DNA of 38,279 nt, taken from positions 1-38,279 of the forward strand of contig CACWNY010000015.1 in the NCBI GenBank assembly GCA_902762375.1, written 5' to 3'. This document shows positions 17,142-23,956 of the stretch, piece after piece. Made by a program: the position numbers and the translations under genes. The stretch is from an uncultured Ruminococcus sp. Lineage in GTDB: Bacteria; Bacillota; Clostridia; Oscillospirales; Acutalibacteraceae. The notes beneath the pieces are model-generated. The model was not told the origin of the DNA. It made no database searches and saw nothing but the letters and a program-made list of their open reading frames with translations. The number at the start of each line of letters is the position of its first letter. Position 1 is the stretch's first letter.

Positions 17142-18047
17142 ATGGAGCTTACTATTTTCACACCTTTATATAACAGAGCAGATATTGTCGAAAGACTGTA
17201 TTTATCATTGAGAAAGCAGAATGTAAAAGAGTTTGAGTGGCTTGTAATTGATGACGGGTCAAAGGACAATGCTGAGATGAAGTTTTCTGAATGGGAGAAA
17301 CGGGATAATGGATTTGAGATGAGGTATTTCAAGACGGAAAACGGCGGAAAGCACAGAGCGATTAATAAAGCGGTGAAAATGGCAAAAGGAAGAATGTTTT
17401 TCATTGTAGATTCAGACGACTGGTTGCCTGAAAATGCGGTGGAAAAGATTTTTGAAATTGACAGTAGTATAAAGGATAAATCAGGATTTGCAGGGTTTTC
17501 GGGTATACGAAGGACACCTGAAGGAAAACTGATTGGAACGACTTTTGAAGGAAATTATGTTGATGTCAATTCTCTGGAGAGGGATAGGTATGGGATAACG
17601 GGAGATAAATCGGAGGTATTTTATCTTGATGTTTTGAAGAGTTATCCGTTTCCCGAGATTGAGCATGAAAATTTCATTACAGAAGATATTGTATGGTCAA
17701 GAATGGCACATGACGGTTATAAAATCCGCTGGACAAATGAAGAAATTTATCTGGGGGACTATCTTGAGGGCGGATTGACCATGCAGGGAAGAGATATTTT
17801 TATCAGAAATCCCATAGGATATACGATGTATGTCAGACAGATAGCGGATTTCAAGCAGATGGACAGAAAAGAACGCTATCATTACTATTATTATTGCTAT
17901 GATGATTTGAAAGATACTTTAGGACTGTTCAAATCAGCAAAACTATTGCAAGCGTCAGCAGTTATTTTAGGGCTGAAAGCAATAAAAATGAACAGTAAAC
18001 AACTGTTGTATAACATATTCAAGAAAAACAAGGTGAAAGAAAAATGA
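17142..18047 (+). CDS. Glycosyltransferase family 2 (GT-A fold)
   Basis: This 301-residue protein starts MELTIFTPLYNRADIVERLY, a common start for this subgroup. It also has VIDDGSKDN, ENGGKHRAINKAV and VDSDDWLPEN as GT-A nucleotide and metal motifs. FITEDIVWSRMAHDG is the later acidic motif. I chose the ATG at 17142, preceded by GGAGGGG, over an upstream in-frame ATG at 17085 that lies inside repeat R5. Its stop overlaps the start of the DUF115 gene (ATGA), so the two are coupled and form one cassette. Confidence 0.88.
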   Translation: MELTIFTPLYNRADIVERLYLSLRKQNVKEFEWLVIDDGSKDNAEMKFSEWEKRDNGFEMRYFKTENGGKHRAINKAVKMAKGRMFFIVDSDDWLPENAVEKIFEIDSSIKDKSGFAGFSGIRRTPEGKLIGTTFEGNYVDVNSLERDRYGITGDKSEVFYLDVLKSYPFPEIEHENFITEDIVWSRMAHDGYKIRWTNEEIYLGDYLEGGLTMQGRDIFIRNPIGYTMYVRQIADFKQMDRKERYHYYYYCYDDLKDTLGLFKSAKLLQASAVILGLKAIKMNSKQLLYNIFKKNKVKEK

Positions 18048-18826
18048 GTATTGTCGGCAAGGCAAAAAATTCTTTATATGCCAGAACAAGACCGTTTGTA
18101 CAGGAACATTTTGAGCTTTTTGCAGACGGCAAGAAAATGGCGACACTGAAAAATAAATATCAGGGAAAAAGATGTTTCATCTGTGGTAATGGTCCAAGTC
18201 TGAAAGCAGAAGATTTGACAATACTCCACCAAAGAGGGGAATACACTTTTGGTATGAACCGAATATTCAAGATATTTCCCAAAACGGAGTGGCGACCTAC
18301 TTTTTATGTTTGTGAAGACAATGTTATCATGGAAAATATTGAAGATGAGGTCAATGCTATAAATTGTGAATATAAATTTATCCCGTCAATGTTCAAATGG
18401 TACTATAATATTGATATCCATGACGCATATTATTTCAATATTCATTTTATAGAAAACAATCATGGTTTTTCTTATGATGCGTCCAGATGTCTGGAATGTG
18501 TGGGAACAGTCACAATTACTTGTATACAGCTTGCCTATTATATGGGATTTTCAGAAGTTTATCTGATAGGTGTAGACCACAATTTCAGTAACATGACGGA
18601 TAAAGACGGCAACAAAGTCATTGATAACACCGTCAAGAACTATTTTTGTGACGATTACGATAAAGATGTAGAAGATAAGGTAGTGCATAACTTATACTAT
18701 TCAACTTTGTCTTACGAAAACGCCAAAAAAGCGTGTGATGAAGTGGGAATGAAAGTCTACAATGCCACACGAGGCGGAAAACTGGAAGTTTTTCCCAGAG
18801 CTGACTTAGATACATTGATTTTCTAG
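18044..18826 (+). CDS. DUF115/MptE-like, GT42-related glycosyltransferase candidate
   Basis: This 260-residue protein carries RCFICGNGPSLKAEDL at about residues 44-59, the nucleotide-binding GNGPSL motif shared by DUF115 (Maf, MptE-like) proteins and GT42 sialyltransferases. A later GTVTITCIQLAYYMGFSEVY plus LIGVDHNF segment matches the second nucleotide-binding half of those enzymes. Maf and GT42 enzymes use CMP-activated ulosonic acids as donors. It lies directly before the kds genes, overlaps the preceding GT2 by 4 bp, and is separated from kdsB by repeat R6. I infer it is the CMP-KDO-using transferase of this locus. No experimental analogue is known to me for this exact gene. Confidence 0.7.
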   Translation: MSIVGKAKNSLYARTRPFVQEHFELFADGKKMATLKNKYQGKRCFICGNGPSLKAEDLTILHQRGEYTFGMNRIFKIFPKTEWRPTFYVCEDNVIMENIEDEVNAINCEYKFIPSMFKWYYNIDIHDAYYFNIHFIENNHGFSYDASRCLECVGTVTITCIQLAYYMGFSEVYLIGVDHNFSNMTDKDGNKVIDNTVKNYFCDDYDKDVEDKVVHNLYYSTLSYENAKKACDEVGMKVYNATRGGKLEVFPRADLDTLIF

Positions 18827-18835
18827 AAAAAGAGA

Positions 18836-19230
18836 AATCCGAACGAAGTGAGCCAAAAAAGTTTTTTGTCCACTTTTTTTCAAAAAAGTGGGCGGGGTTA
18901 AGGGGCGGCAGCCCCTTAGTAGGATTTTAAAGGGCGACAGCCCTTTAACGGATTGTTTTCAGACAAAATTTGCTTACGCAAATTTTGATTTGTCTTTGGG
19001 GAGTTTAAGGGCTTTGCCCTTAAAAATCCCATCAGGGGCGTTGCCCCTGAACCCCACAAGCCTTTGAAAAGGCTTGACCGAAACTTTTAATTGTCATAGC
19101 TGAAAGTCTGATAAACAATCCGAACGAAGTGAGCCATAAAAGTTTTTTGTCCACTTTTTTTCAAAAAAGTGGGCGGGGTTAAGGGGCGGCAGCCCCTTAG
19201 TAGGATTTTAAAGGGCGACAGCCCTTTAAC
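18836..19230. repeat. Structured intergenic repeat, copy R6 (tandem pair)
   Basis: Two 114-bp direct copies (18836-18949 and 19117-19230) differ at one position and flank about 167 bp of reverse-oriented repeat material. Each copy has AATCCGAACGAAGTGAGCC, CCACTTTTTT/AAAAAAGTGG, AAGGGGC/GCCCCTT and AAAGGGC/GCCCTTT. The middle holds CAAAATTTGC/GCAAATTTTG (18964-18987), TTAAGGGC/GCCCTTAA, CAGGGGC/GCCCCTG, an AAGCCTTT/AAAGGCTT pair and the reversed core CTTTTAATTGTCATAGCT. It separates the DUF115 gene from kdsB. No promoter was recognised in it. Confidence 0.9.
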
Positions 19231-19246
19231 TGGAGAGTGATAAAAA

Positions 19247-19981
19247 ATGAAGATAGTAGGAATGATACCTGCAAGAGGTGGGTCGACAAGATTTTACAAC
19301 AAGCCTACCAAAATGATTTTTGATAAGCCGATGTTGTGGTGGGTGTGGAAACATTCCAAAGAAGTGGAATGTTTTGAAGAAGTCTATGTAGCGACGGACA
19401 GCGACGAAATCAAAGAGATGGCAGAAAATTTCGGAGCAAAAGTGGTGATGACCTCCAAAGACAACGAAACCGCAACGGAGCGTCTGTATGAATTTTCACA
19501 GAAAATTGACGCAGATTTATATGTCATGGTCAACGGTGATGAACCTTGCATTACTAAAGAGTCCATTGTCAAATGTATTCCTGAAAATCTGAATACAGAT
19601 GATTTCTATGTGTCAAACCTGATGACAGATTTCAGCGACCCTGTTGAAGTTGTGGACAGCACCAATCTGAAAATTGTAACGAATAAAGACGGTATCTGTC
19701 TGTTTATTTCAAGAAGTCCGATACCTTTTCCGAAAGGGGCAATGAACTACACCTACCATAAATTTGTCGGTGTGGGAACATTCACAAAAAAGGCATTACA
19801 GTACTATCACGACACCCCCAGAGGACCTATTGAAAAAATTGAAGAAAATGATTCATTCAGATTTATCGAGAACAGAAAAGATATCTACTATATCAATGCC
19901 CACTGCAAGACAATTTCTGTTGATACGCCTAAGGATATTGCTAAAGTAGAAGAATATCTCAGAAAGAACGGGGAGATTTAA
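19247..19981 (+). CDS. kdsB: CMP-KDO synthetase (3-deoxy-manno-octulosonate cytidylyltransferase)
   Basis: This 244-residue protein activates KDO with CTP to CMP-KDO in the cytoplasm. It starts KIVGMIPARGGSTRFYNKP, the nucleotide-binding loop, where most KdsB have PARxxSxRLPGKPL. Further marks are VATDSDEI, TATERLYE (KdsB: SGTERxxE), VNGDEP (KdsB: VQGDEP), ISRSPIPFP and VDTPKDIAKVEE. The RFYNKPT variation in the loop means a close relative of KDO could be the substrate. GGAGAG precedes the ATG. It opens the kdsB-kdsA-kdsD-kdsC operon, one base before kdsA. Confidence 0.85.
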   Translation: MKIVGMIPARGGSTRFYNKPTKMIFDKPMLWWVWKHSKEVECFEEVYVATDSDEIKEMAENFGAKVVMTSKDNETATERLYEFSQKIDADLYVMVNGDEPCITKESIVKCIPENLNTDDFYVSNLMTDFSDPVEVVDSTNLKIVTNKDGICLFISRSPIPFPKGAMNYTYHKFVGVGTFTKKALQYYHDTPRGPIEKIEENDSFRFIENRKDIYYINAHCKTISVDTPKDIAKVEEYLRKNGEI

Positions 19982-19982
19982 A

Positions 19983-20759
19983 ATGTTCAAACTGATAGCA
20001 GGACCTTGCGTCATTGAATCAAAAGAAAATGCGGAAATGATTGCGGTTCGCTTAAAAGAGATTACCGACAAATTAGGCATACCATTTACATTTAAAGCCT
20101 CTTACGATAAAGCAAACAGAACATCTATCAAAAGCTACAGAGGACCTGGACTTGAAAAAGGTTTACAGATTTTGTCAGATATTAAAGAAAGTGTCGGTGT
20201 AAAAATTGCTACCGATATCCATGAACCTAATCAGGCAGACTTAGTGGGACAAGTAGCTGATATTGTACAGATACCCGCATTCCTTTGCCGACAGACGGAT
20301 TTGTTGGTAGCGGCAGCAAAGACAGGCAAAGCCATCAACATCAAAAAAGCACAGTTTCTTGCCCCATGGGATATGATTAACTGTATCAATAAGATTAAAG
20401 ATATCAACAGCAATCTGATGTTGTGTGAAAGAGGAACTTGTTTCGGGTATAATAATCTTGTAGTGGATATGACAGGGCTTGTGGAGATGAAAAGTTTCGG
20501 ATTTCCTGTAATATTTGACGCAACACACAGTGTACAGAAACCGGGAGGCAAAGGCAACGCAACAGGCGGTAACAGAGAATTTGCCGAACCATTAGCAAAA
20601 TCAGCCATCGCTATAGGTGTTGACGGCATATTCATGGAAACGCACCCCGACCCTGACAATGCACTTTCAGACGGTGCCAATATGGTTTATCTTGATAAAG
20701 TGGAAGCAATGCTTACCCGCCTTATCAAAATCTATAAGGCGGTGCATGAAGATGAATGA
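19983..20759 (+). CDS. kdsA: KDO-8-phosphate synthase
   Basis: This 258-residue aldolase joins phosphoenolpyruvate and arabinose-5-phosphate to form KDO-8-phosphate. It is very clear: IAGPCVIES, FKASYDKANRTSIKSYRGPG, ATDIHEP, QIPAFLCRQTDL, CERGTCFGYNNLVVDM, FDATHSVQ and METHPDP. Cys9 in GPC stands where the metal-free E. coli enzyme has Asn, and His/Glu/Asp partners are present, so it should be of the metal-dependent class. It follows kdsB by one base and overlaps the start of kdsD. Confidence 0.95.
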   Translation: MFKLIAGPCVIESKENAEMIAVRLKEITDKLGIPFTFKASYDKANRTSIKSYRGPGLEKGLQILSDIKESVGVKIATDIHEPNQADLVGQVADIVQIPAFLCRQTDLLVAAAKTGKAINIKKAQFLAPWDMINCINKIKDINSNLMLCERGTCFGYNNLVVDMTGLVEMKSFGFPVIFDATHSVQKPGGKGNATGGNREFAEPLAKSAIAIGVDGIFMETHPDPDNALSDGANMVYLDKVEAMLTRLIKIYKAVHEDE

Positions 20760-21723
20760 AATAGACATCATTGCCGAAGGGCGACAATTATTTGATACAG
20801 AAATAAGAGCATTGGAAATCACGAAAAATGCCCTTGATGAGAACTTTATTAAAATTGTCAATCTGATAGTCAACTGTAAGGGTAAAGTGATTATTACAGG
20901 TATGGGAAAACCCGGACACATAGGTACGAAAATTTCAGCAACCATGTCAAGTTTAGGAACGCCGTCATTTTTTCTGCACCCTGCCGAAGCACAACACGGT
21001 GATTTAGGTATGGTAAGAGATGATGATATTGTCATAGCGATTTCCTTTTCAGGAGAGAGCGAAGAAGTTACCAAATTAATTCCCAGCCTGAAAATTATTG
21101 GTGCGACACTTGTCGGAATATCAGGAAATCCGAAATCTACTTTGATACAAAACAGTGATTACAGTTTTGTATTTCCGCCTTTCAAAGAGGCTTGTGCGAT
21201 GAATCTTGCCCCGACCTCAAGCACAACAGTGGCATTGGCATTTGGTGACGCTTTGGCGGTATGTGCATCAAAGATTTATGGATTTAATGAAGAAAACTTT
21301 GCTTTATTTCATCCGGCAGGGTCATTGGGAAAGAAATTACTGTATACTGTCGGAGATATTATGCACAAAGGGGAAGAAAACCCTGTAATTCAGTCAGGAG
21401 CATTGTTGCGTGACGCTATTCTGGTGATGAGTAAAAAAGCGTTGGGTATTGTCAACATCGTTGACGGTAACAAACTGAAAGGCGTGTTTACAGACGGCGA
21501 TTTACGCAGAGCGTTAAGTAACGAAAAAATAGATGTTTATACAGTAACTATCAATTCACTGATGAGCAATCAGCCAATGACTGTGGGAAGTAAAGTATTG
21601 GCAGTCGAAGCATTGAAGAAGATGAATGATAAAAATATTTCTGCATTACCTGTTGTAGATGATGGTATATTGCAAGGAACTATCAGAATTAACGATATTA
21701 TCAGTTCAGGAATTGTTTTATAA
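20746..21723 (+). CDS. kdsD: Arabinose-5-phosphate isomerase
   Basis: This protein of about 325 residues turns ribulose-5-phosphate into arabinose-5-phosphate, the KdsA substrate. A sugar-isomerase (SIS) domain runs over about residues 25-170, with VIITGMGKPGHIGTKIS, FFLHPAEAQHGDLGMV, and AISFSGESEEV. Two CBS domains follow (about 205-325), with VFTDGDLRRAL typical of KdsD/KpsF. AAGG sits 6 bases before the ATG at 20746; the ATG at 20752 is also possible, and both overlap the kdsA end. An in-frame extension to 20617 is only open frame inside kdsA. Confidence 0.94.
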   Translation: MKMNEIDIIAEGRQLFDTEIRALEITKNALDENFIKIVNLIVNCKGKVIITGMGKPGHIGTKISATMSSLGTPSFFLHPAEAQHGDLGMVRDDDIVIAISFSGESEEVTKLIPSLKIIGATLVGISGNPKSTLIQNSDYSFVFPPFKEACAMNLAPTSSTTVALAFGDALAVCASKIYGFNEENFALFHPAGSLGKKLLYTVGDIMHKGEENPVIQSGALLRDAILVMSKKALGIVNIVDGNKLKGVFTDGDLRRALSNEKIDVYTVTINSLMSNQPMTVGSKVLAVEALKKMNDKNISALPVVDDGILQGTIRINDIISSGIVL

Positions 21724-21735
21724 GGAATGAAAGAT

Positions 21736-22221
21736 ATGTCAGCAGAATTAAAAGAAGTCAGACTTTTTGTTATGGATGTAGATGGCACAATGACAGACGG
21801 CAAGATTTATGTCGGAGCAGATGGCGAAATGATGAAAGCGTTTAATGTAAAAGACGGTTACGCATTGGTAAAGTGTCAGGATTATGGAATAAAAACGGCA
21901 ATTATTACAGGAAGAAGTTCTAAAATCGTAGAGAACCGTGCTGAAATATTAAAAGTTGATGAAGTATTTCAAAATGTTACGAATAAAGTTGCTGTACTTG
22001 AAAATCTTGTGAACAAATACAATTACAAGTGGTCAGAAGTAGTCTATATAGGCGATGACGAAAACGACCTTGAATGTATGAAAAAGTGTGGATATTCAGC
22101 GTGTCCGTTTGACGCTGTAAGAAGTGTGATAGAAACGGCTGATTATATCTGCACACACAAAGGTGGAGATGGTGCTGTCAGAGAGATACTTGACAAAATT
22201 TTTGAGGCAAAAAGTAAATAA
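21736..22221 (+). CDS. kdsC: KDO-8-phosphate phosphatase (HAD superfamily)
   Basis: This protein of about 161 residues removes phosphate from KDO-8-phosphate to give KDO. It has the C0-type HAD catalytic motif MDVDGTMTDGKIY with the nucleophile Asp14, AIITGRSS, a conserved lysine region, and YIGDDENDLECM with the metal aspartates. The length fits the KdsC tetramer family (160-190 residues), without a cap domain. AAGGA abuts an ATG at 21727, so I start at 21736 where spacing is 9. A strong terminator follows 6 bp after the stop, closing the kds operon. Confidence 0.92.
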   Translation: MSAELKEVRLFVMDVDGTMTDGKIYVGADGEMMKAFNVKDGYALVKCQDYGIKTAIITGRSSKIVENRAEILKVDEVFQNVTNKVAVLENLVNKYNYKWSEVVYIGDDENDLECMKKCGYSACPFDAVRSVIETADYICTHKGGDGAVREILDKIFEAKSK

Positions 22222-22227
22222 AAATCC

Positions 22228-22266
22228 AAAGAAACCGAGTCTATATAAAGTAAACTCGGTTTCTTT
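22228..22266 (+). terminator. Terminator of the kds operon
   Basis: AAAGAAACCGAGT (22228-22240) and ACTCGGTTTCTTT (22254-22266) form a perfect 13-bp stem with a 13-nt loop just after the kdsC stop. It marks the end of the polysaccharide locus. Confidence 0.85.
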
Positions 22267-22271
22267 ATGAA

Positions 22272-22380
22272 AATTCGAACGCAGTAAGCCAGAAAAGTTT
22301 TTGTCAAACTTTTTTCAAAAAGTTTGTGGGGTTCAGGGGCAACGCCCCTGATGGGATTTTTAAGGGCGAAGCCCTTAAAC
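22272..22380 (-). repeat. Structured intergenic repeat, copy R7 (short)
   Basis: Reverse half-copy: CGAACGCAGTAAGCC, CAAACTTTTTT/AAAAAGTTTG, CAGGGGC/GCCCCTG and TTAAGGGC/GCCCTTAA with a GAA loop. It lies between the kds terminator and the terminator of the minus-strand tRNA. Confidence 0.85.
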
Positions 22381-22406
22381 TACTAACTCTCAAAAAAATC
22401 GGGGCT

Positions 22407-22439
22407 GGAAAACAAAAACCCCCGAAAAATCGGGAGTTT
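22407..22439 (-). terminator. Terminator of the CAU tRNA
   Basis: On the minus strand CTCCCGATTTTTCGGGGG is followed by a T run. It resembles the serine tRNA terminator at 301-334, including flanking GGGCTG and A-rich sequence. Confidence 0.75.
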
Positions 22440-22447
22440 CTATACAT

Positions 22448-22460
22448 ATGGTGGATTGTC
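22448..22460. repeat. 13-bp copy of the tRNA 3' end
   Basis: ATGGTGGATTGTC is identical to 22496-22508, the 3' end (CCA side) of the CAU tRNA. It lies 48 bp away in direct orientation. It could be left from an integrated element that used the tRNA end as target, or from a lost tandem tRNA. Confidence 0.5.
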
Positions 22461-22496
22461 TTTTACATTCCAGAATGGATAGATTAAATATAAAAA

Positions 22497-22573
22497 TGGT
22501 GGATTGTCAGGGACTCGAACCCGGGACCTACCGGTTATGAGCCGGTTGCTCTAACCAACTGAGCTAACAATCC
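22497..22573 (-). tRNA. tRNA with anticodon CAU (Met or Ile2)
   Basis: A 77-nt class I tRNA with encoded CCA reads on the minus strand: acceptor GGATTGT/ACAATCC, D arm AGCTCAGTTGGTTAGAGCA, anticodon stem ACCGG/CCGGT with loop CTCATAA, and a T arm with one C-U mismatch. The CTCATAA loop and D arm resemble tRNA-Ile2, whose CAU is modified to lysidine, as well as elongator Met. Not the initiator, as the first acceptor pair G-C is normal. Confidence 0.9.
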
Positions 22574-22595
22574 ACATTTTTTCCACCGCTTGACT

Positions 22596-22624
22596 ATTAT
22601 ATCAGCTTACATAGAAAATGTCAA
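22596..22624 (-). promoter_or_regulatory. Promoter of the CAU tRNA
   Basis: On the minus strand TTGACA (22619-22624), a 17-bp spacer and TATAAT (22596-22601) give a full consensus match, 23 bp upstream of the tRNA. Confidence 0.87.
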
Positions 22625-22666
22625 CACTTTTCTATAAAAAATTTGAGGTTTGCAGGAGAGGTAATA

Positions 22667-23812
22667 ATGAAAATACTGTTTGTAGCCAATGTACGAAGTC
22701 ATATCGGACAATTTCACACGAATTATATTAATTATCTTAAAAAGAACGGACACACGGTTGATGTTTCCTGTTACGACAATTCCGCTGACAAAGACGGTTA
22801 TGATTTCAGCGGAGTACATCAATTTTACTTTATTCCTTTACAGCGTTCGCCGTTTAAACGGCAGAATTTGAAAGCAATTTCCGAACTGACCGAAATTATC
22901 AAAAATGGTAATTACGATATAATTCACTGTCATACACCAATGGGAGCGGTGTCAGCAAGAGTAGCGACAAAGCGGGCAAAATCAAAAGCCAAAGTCATTT
23001 ACACAGCACATGGATTTCATTTCTTCAAAAATGCACCATTGCAGAACTGGTTATTTTTCTATCCTGTAGAAAAAATACTTGCCCGTTACACAGATACGCT
23101 TATTACTATCAACAGTGAAGATTATCAGCTTGCCAGAAGAAAAAAATTCAAAGTCAAAGATGACATAATCAAAATCAACGGAGTAGGTGTAGATTTGCAC
23201 AAATTCACCCCATCAACACCGCAGATAAAAGCCGAATTGCGAAAGCAATATGGTTATCATGACGATGAATTTTTACTGATTTACCCAGCGGATATTGTCA
23301 GAGGAAAAAATCAGGAAATGATATTCAAAGCCATAAAAATTCTGGAAAAAGACATTCCTACTATAAAATTACTTTTACCGGGACATCAGCGAATGATTGA
23401 TGAATACCGCCAAATCGTAAAAGAGATGAATTTAGAGAGTAGAGTAGAATTTTTAGGATATCGTAGAGATATCAAGAATTTAGTATCGCTATGTGACATA
23501 TCTGTTTCAGCAAGCCGAAGGGAAGGATTACCCGTTAATTTGATAGAAGCATTGGCAATCGGAAAGCCCATAGTTGCCACAAAAGTAAGAGGAAATGCAG
23601 ATATTGTCCAAGACGGAGTGAACGGTTATCTTGTAGAACTTGACAATTATGAACAGATGGCGGAAAAAATCCTTACCATATATCAAAATCCCGAATTGGC
23701 AAAAGAAATGCGTGAGCAGGCACTTATTTTATCAAAACAGTATTCCATAGAAAATATCAATCAGAAATTAGCAGAAGTATATAAAAAATACGGTGCAGAA
23801 TTTCAGGATTGA
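22667..23812 (+). CDS. Glycosyltransferase family 4 (EpsD/CapM-like)
   Basis: This 381-residue GT-B enzyme starts KILFVANVRSHIGQFHTNYI. It shows IHCHTPMGAVSARVA, YTAHGFHFFKNAPLQNW and the donor motif SRREGLPVNLIEALAIGKPI with its glutamate pair. HGFHFFK is typical of the EpsD/CapM group that adds an early sugar in exopolysaccharide repeat units. I chose the ATG 22667 behind AGGAGAGG rather than an earlier in-frame start. It lies beyond the kds terminator and a tRNA, so it is not part of the main operon. A weak plus-strand -35 (TTGACT, 22590) overlaps the divergent tRNA promoter. Confidence 0.88.
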   Translation: MKILFVANVRSHIGQFHTNYINYLKKNGHTVDVSCYDNSADKDGYDFSGVHQFYFIPLQRSPFKRQNLKAISELTEIIKNGNYDIIHCHTPMGAVSARVATKRAKSKAKVIYTAHGFHFFKNAPLQNWLFFYPVEKILARYTDTLITINSEDYQLARRKKFKVKDDIIKINGVGVDLHKFTPSTPQIKAELRKQYGYHDDEFLLIYPADIVRGKNQEMIFKAIKILEKDIPTIKLLLPGHQRMIDEYRQIVKEMNLESRVEFLGYRRDIKNLVSLCDISVSASRREGLPVNLIEALAIGKPIVATKVRGNADIVQDGVNGYLVELDNYEQMAEKILTIYQNPELAKEMREQALILSKQYSIENINQKLAEVYKKYGAEFQD

Positions 23813-23864
23813 GAAAAAATTCTGAAAAAACAGAGAAATTTTTAAAACTGTTCATATTTTAGTA

Positions 23865-23893
23865 GTGATTTTTGGATAGAAGTATGCTATAAT
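23865..23893 (+). promoter_or_regulatory. Probable secA promoter
   Basis: TATAAT (23888-23893) is preceded by TG with one base between (extended -10). The -35 region (GTGATT at 23865) is weak. AGGAGGA at about 23941 serves secA. Confidence 0.6.
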
Positions 23894-23956
23894 AAACAAG
23901 ATTACGAACCTTTAAAGACAGAAGTTCACATATACATAAGAGGAGGATTTATCAAT

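Noticed and set aside
19247..19981. CMP-sialic acid synthetase (neuA) instead of kdsB
   Set aside because: TERL, NGDEP and VDTP motifs fit KdsB, and the next three genes are kdsA, kdsD and kdsC; no neuB or neuC is present.
20231..20680. 149-codon minus-strand frame
   Set aside because: Antisense to kdsA, whose protein is unmistakable.
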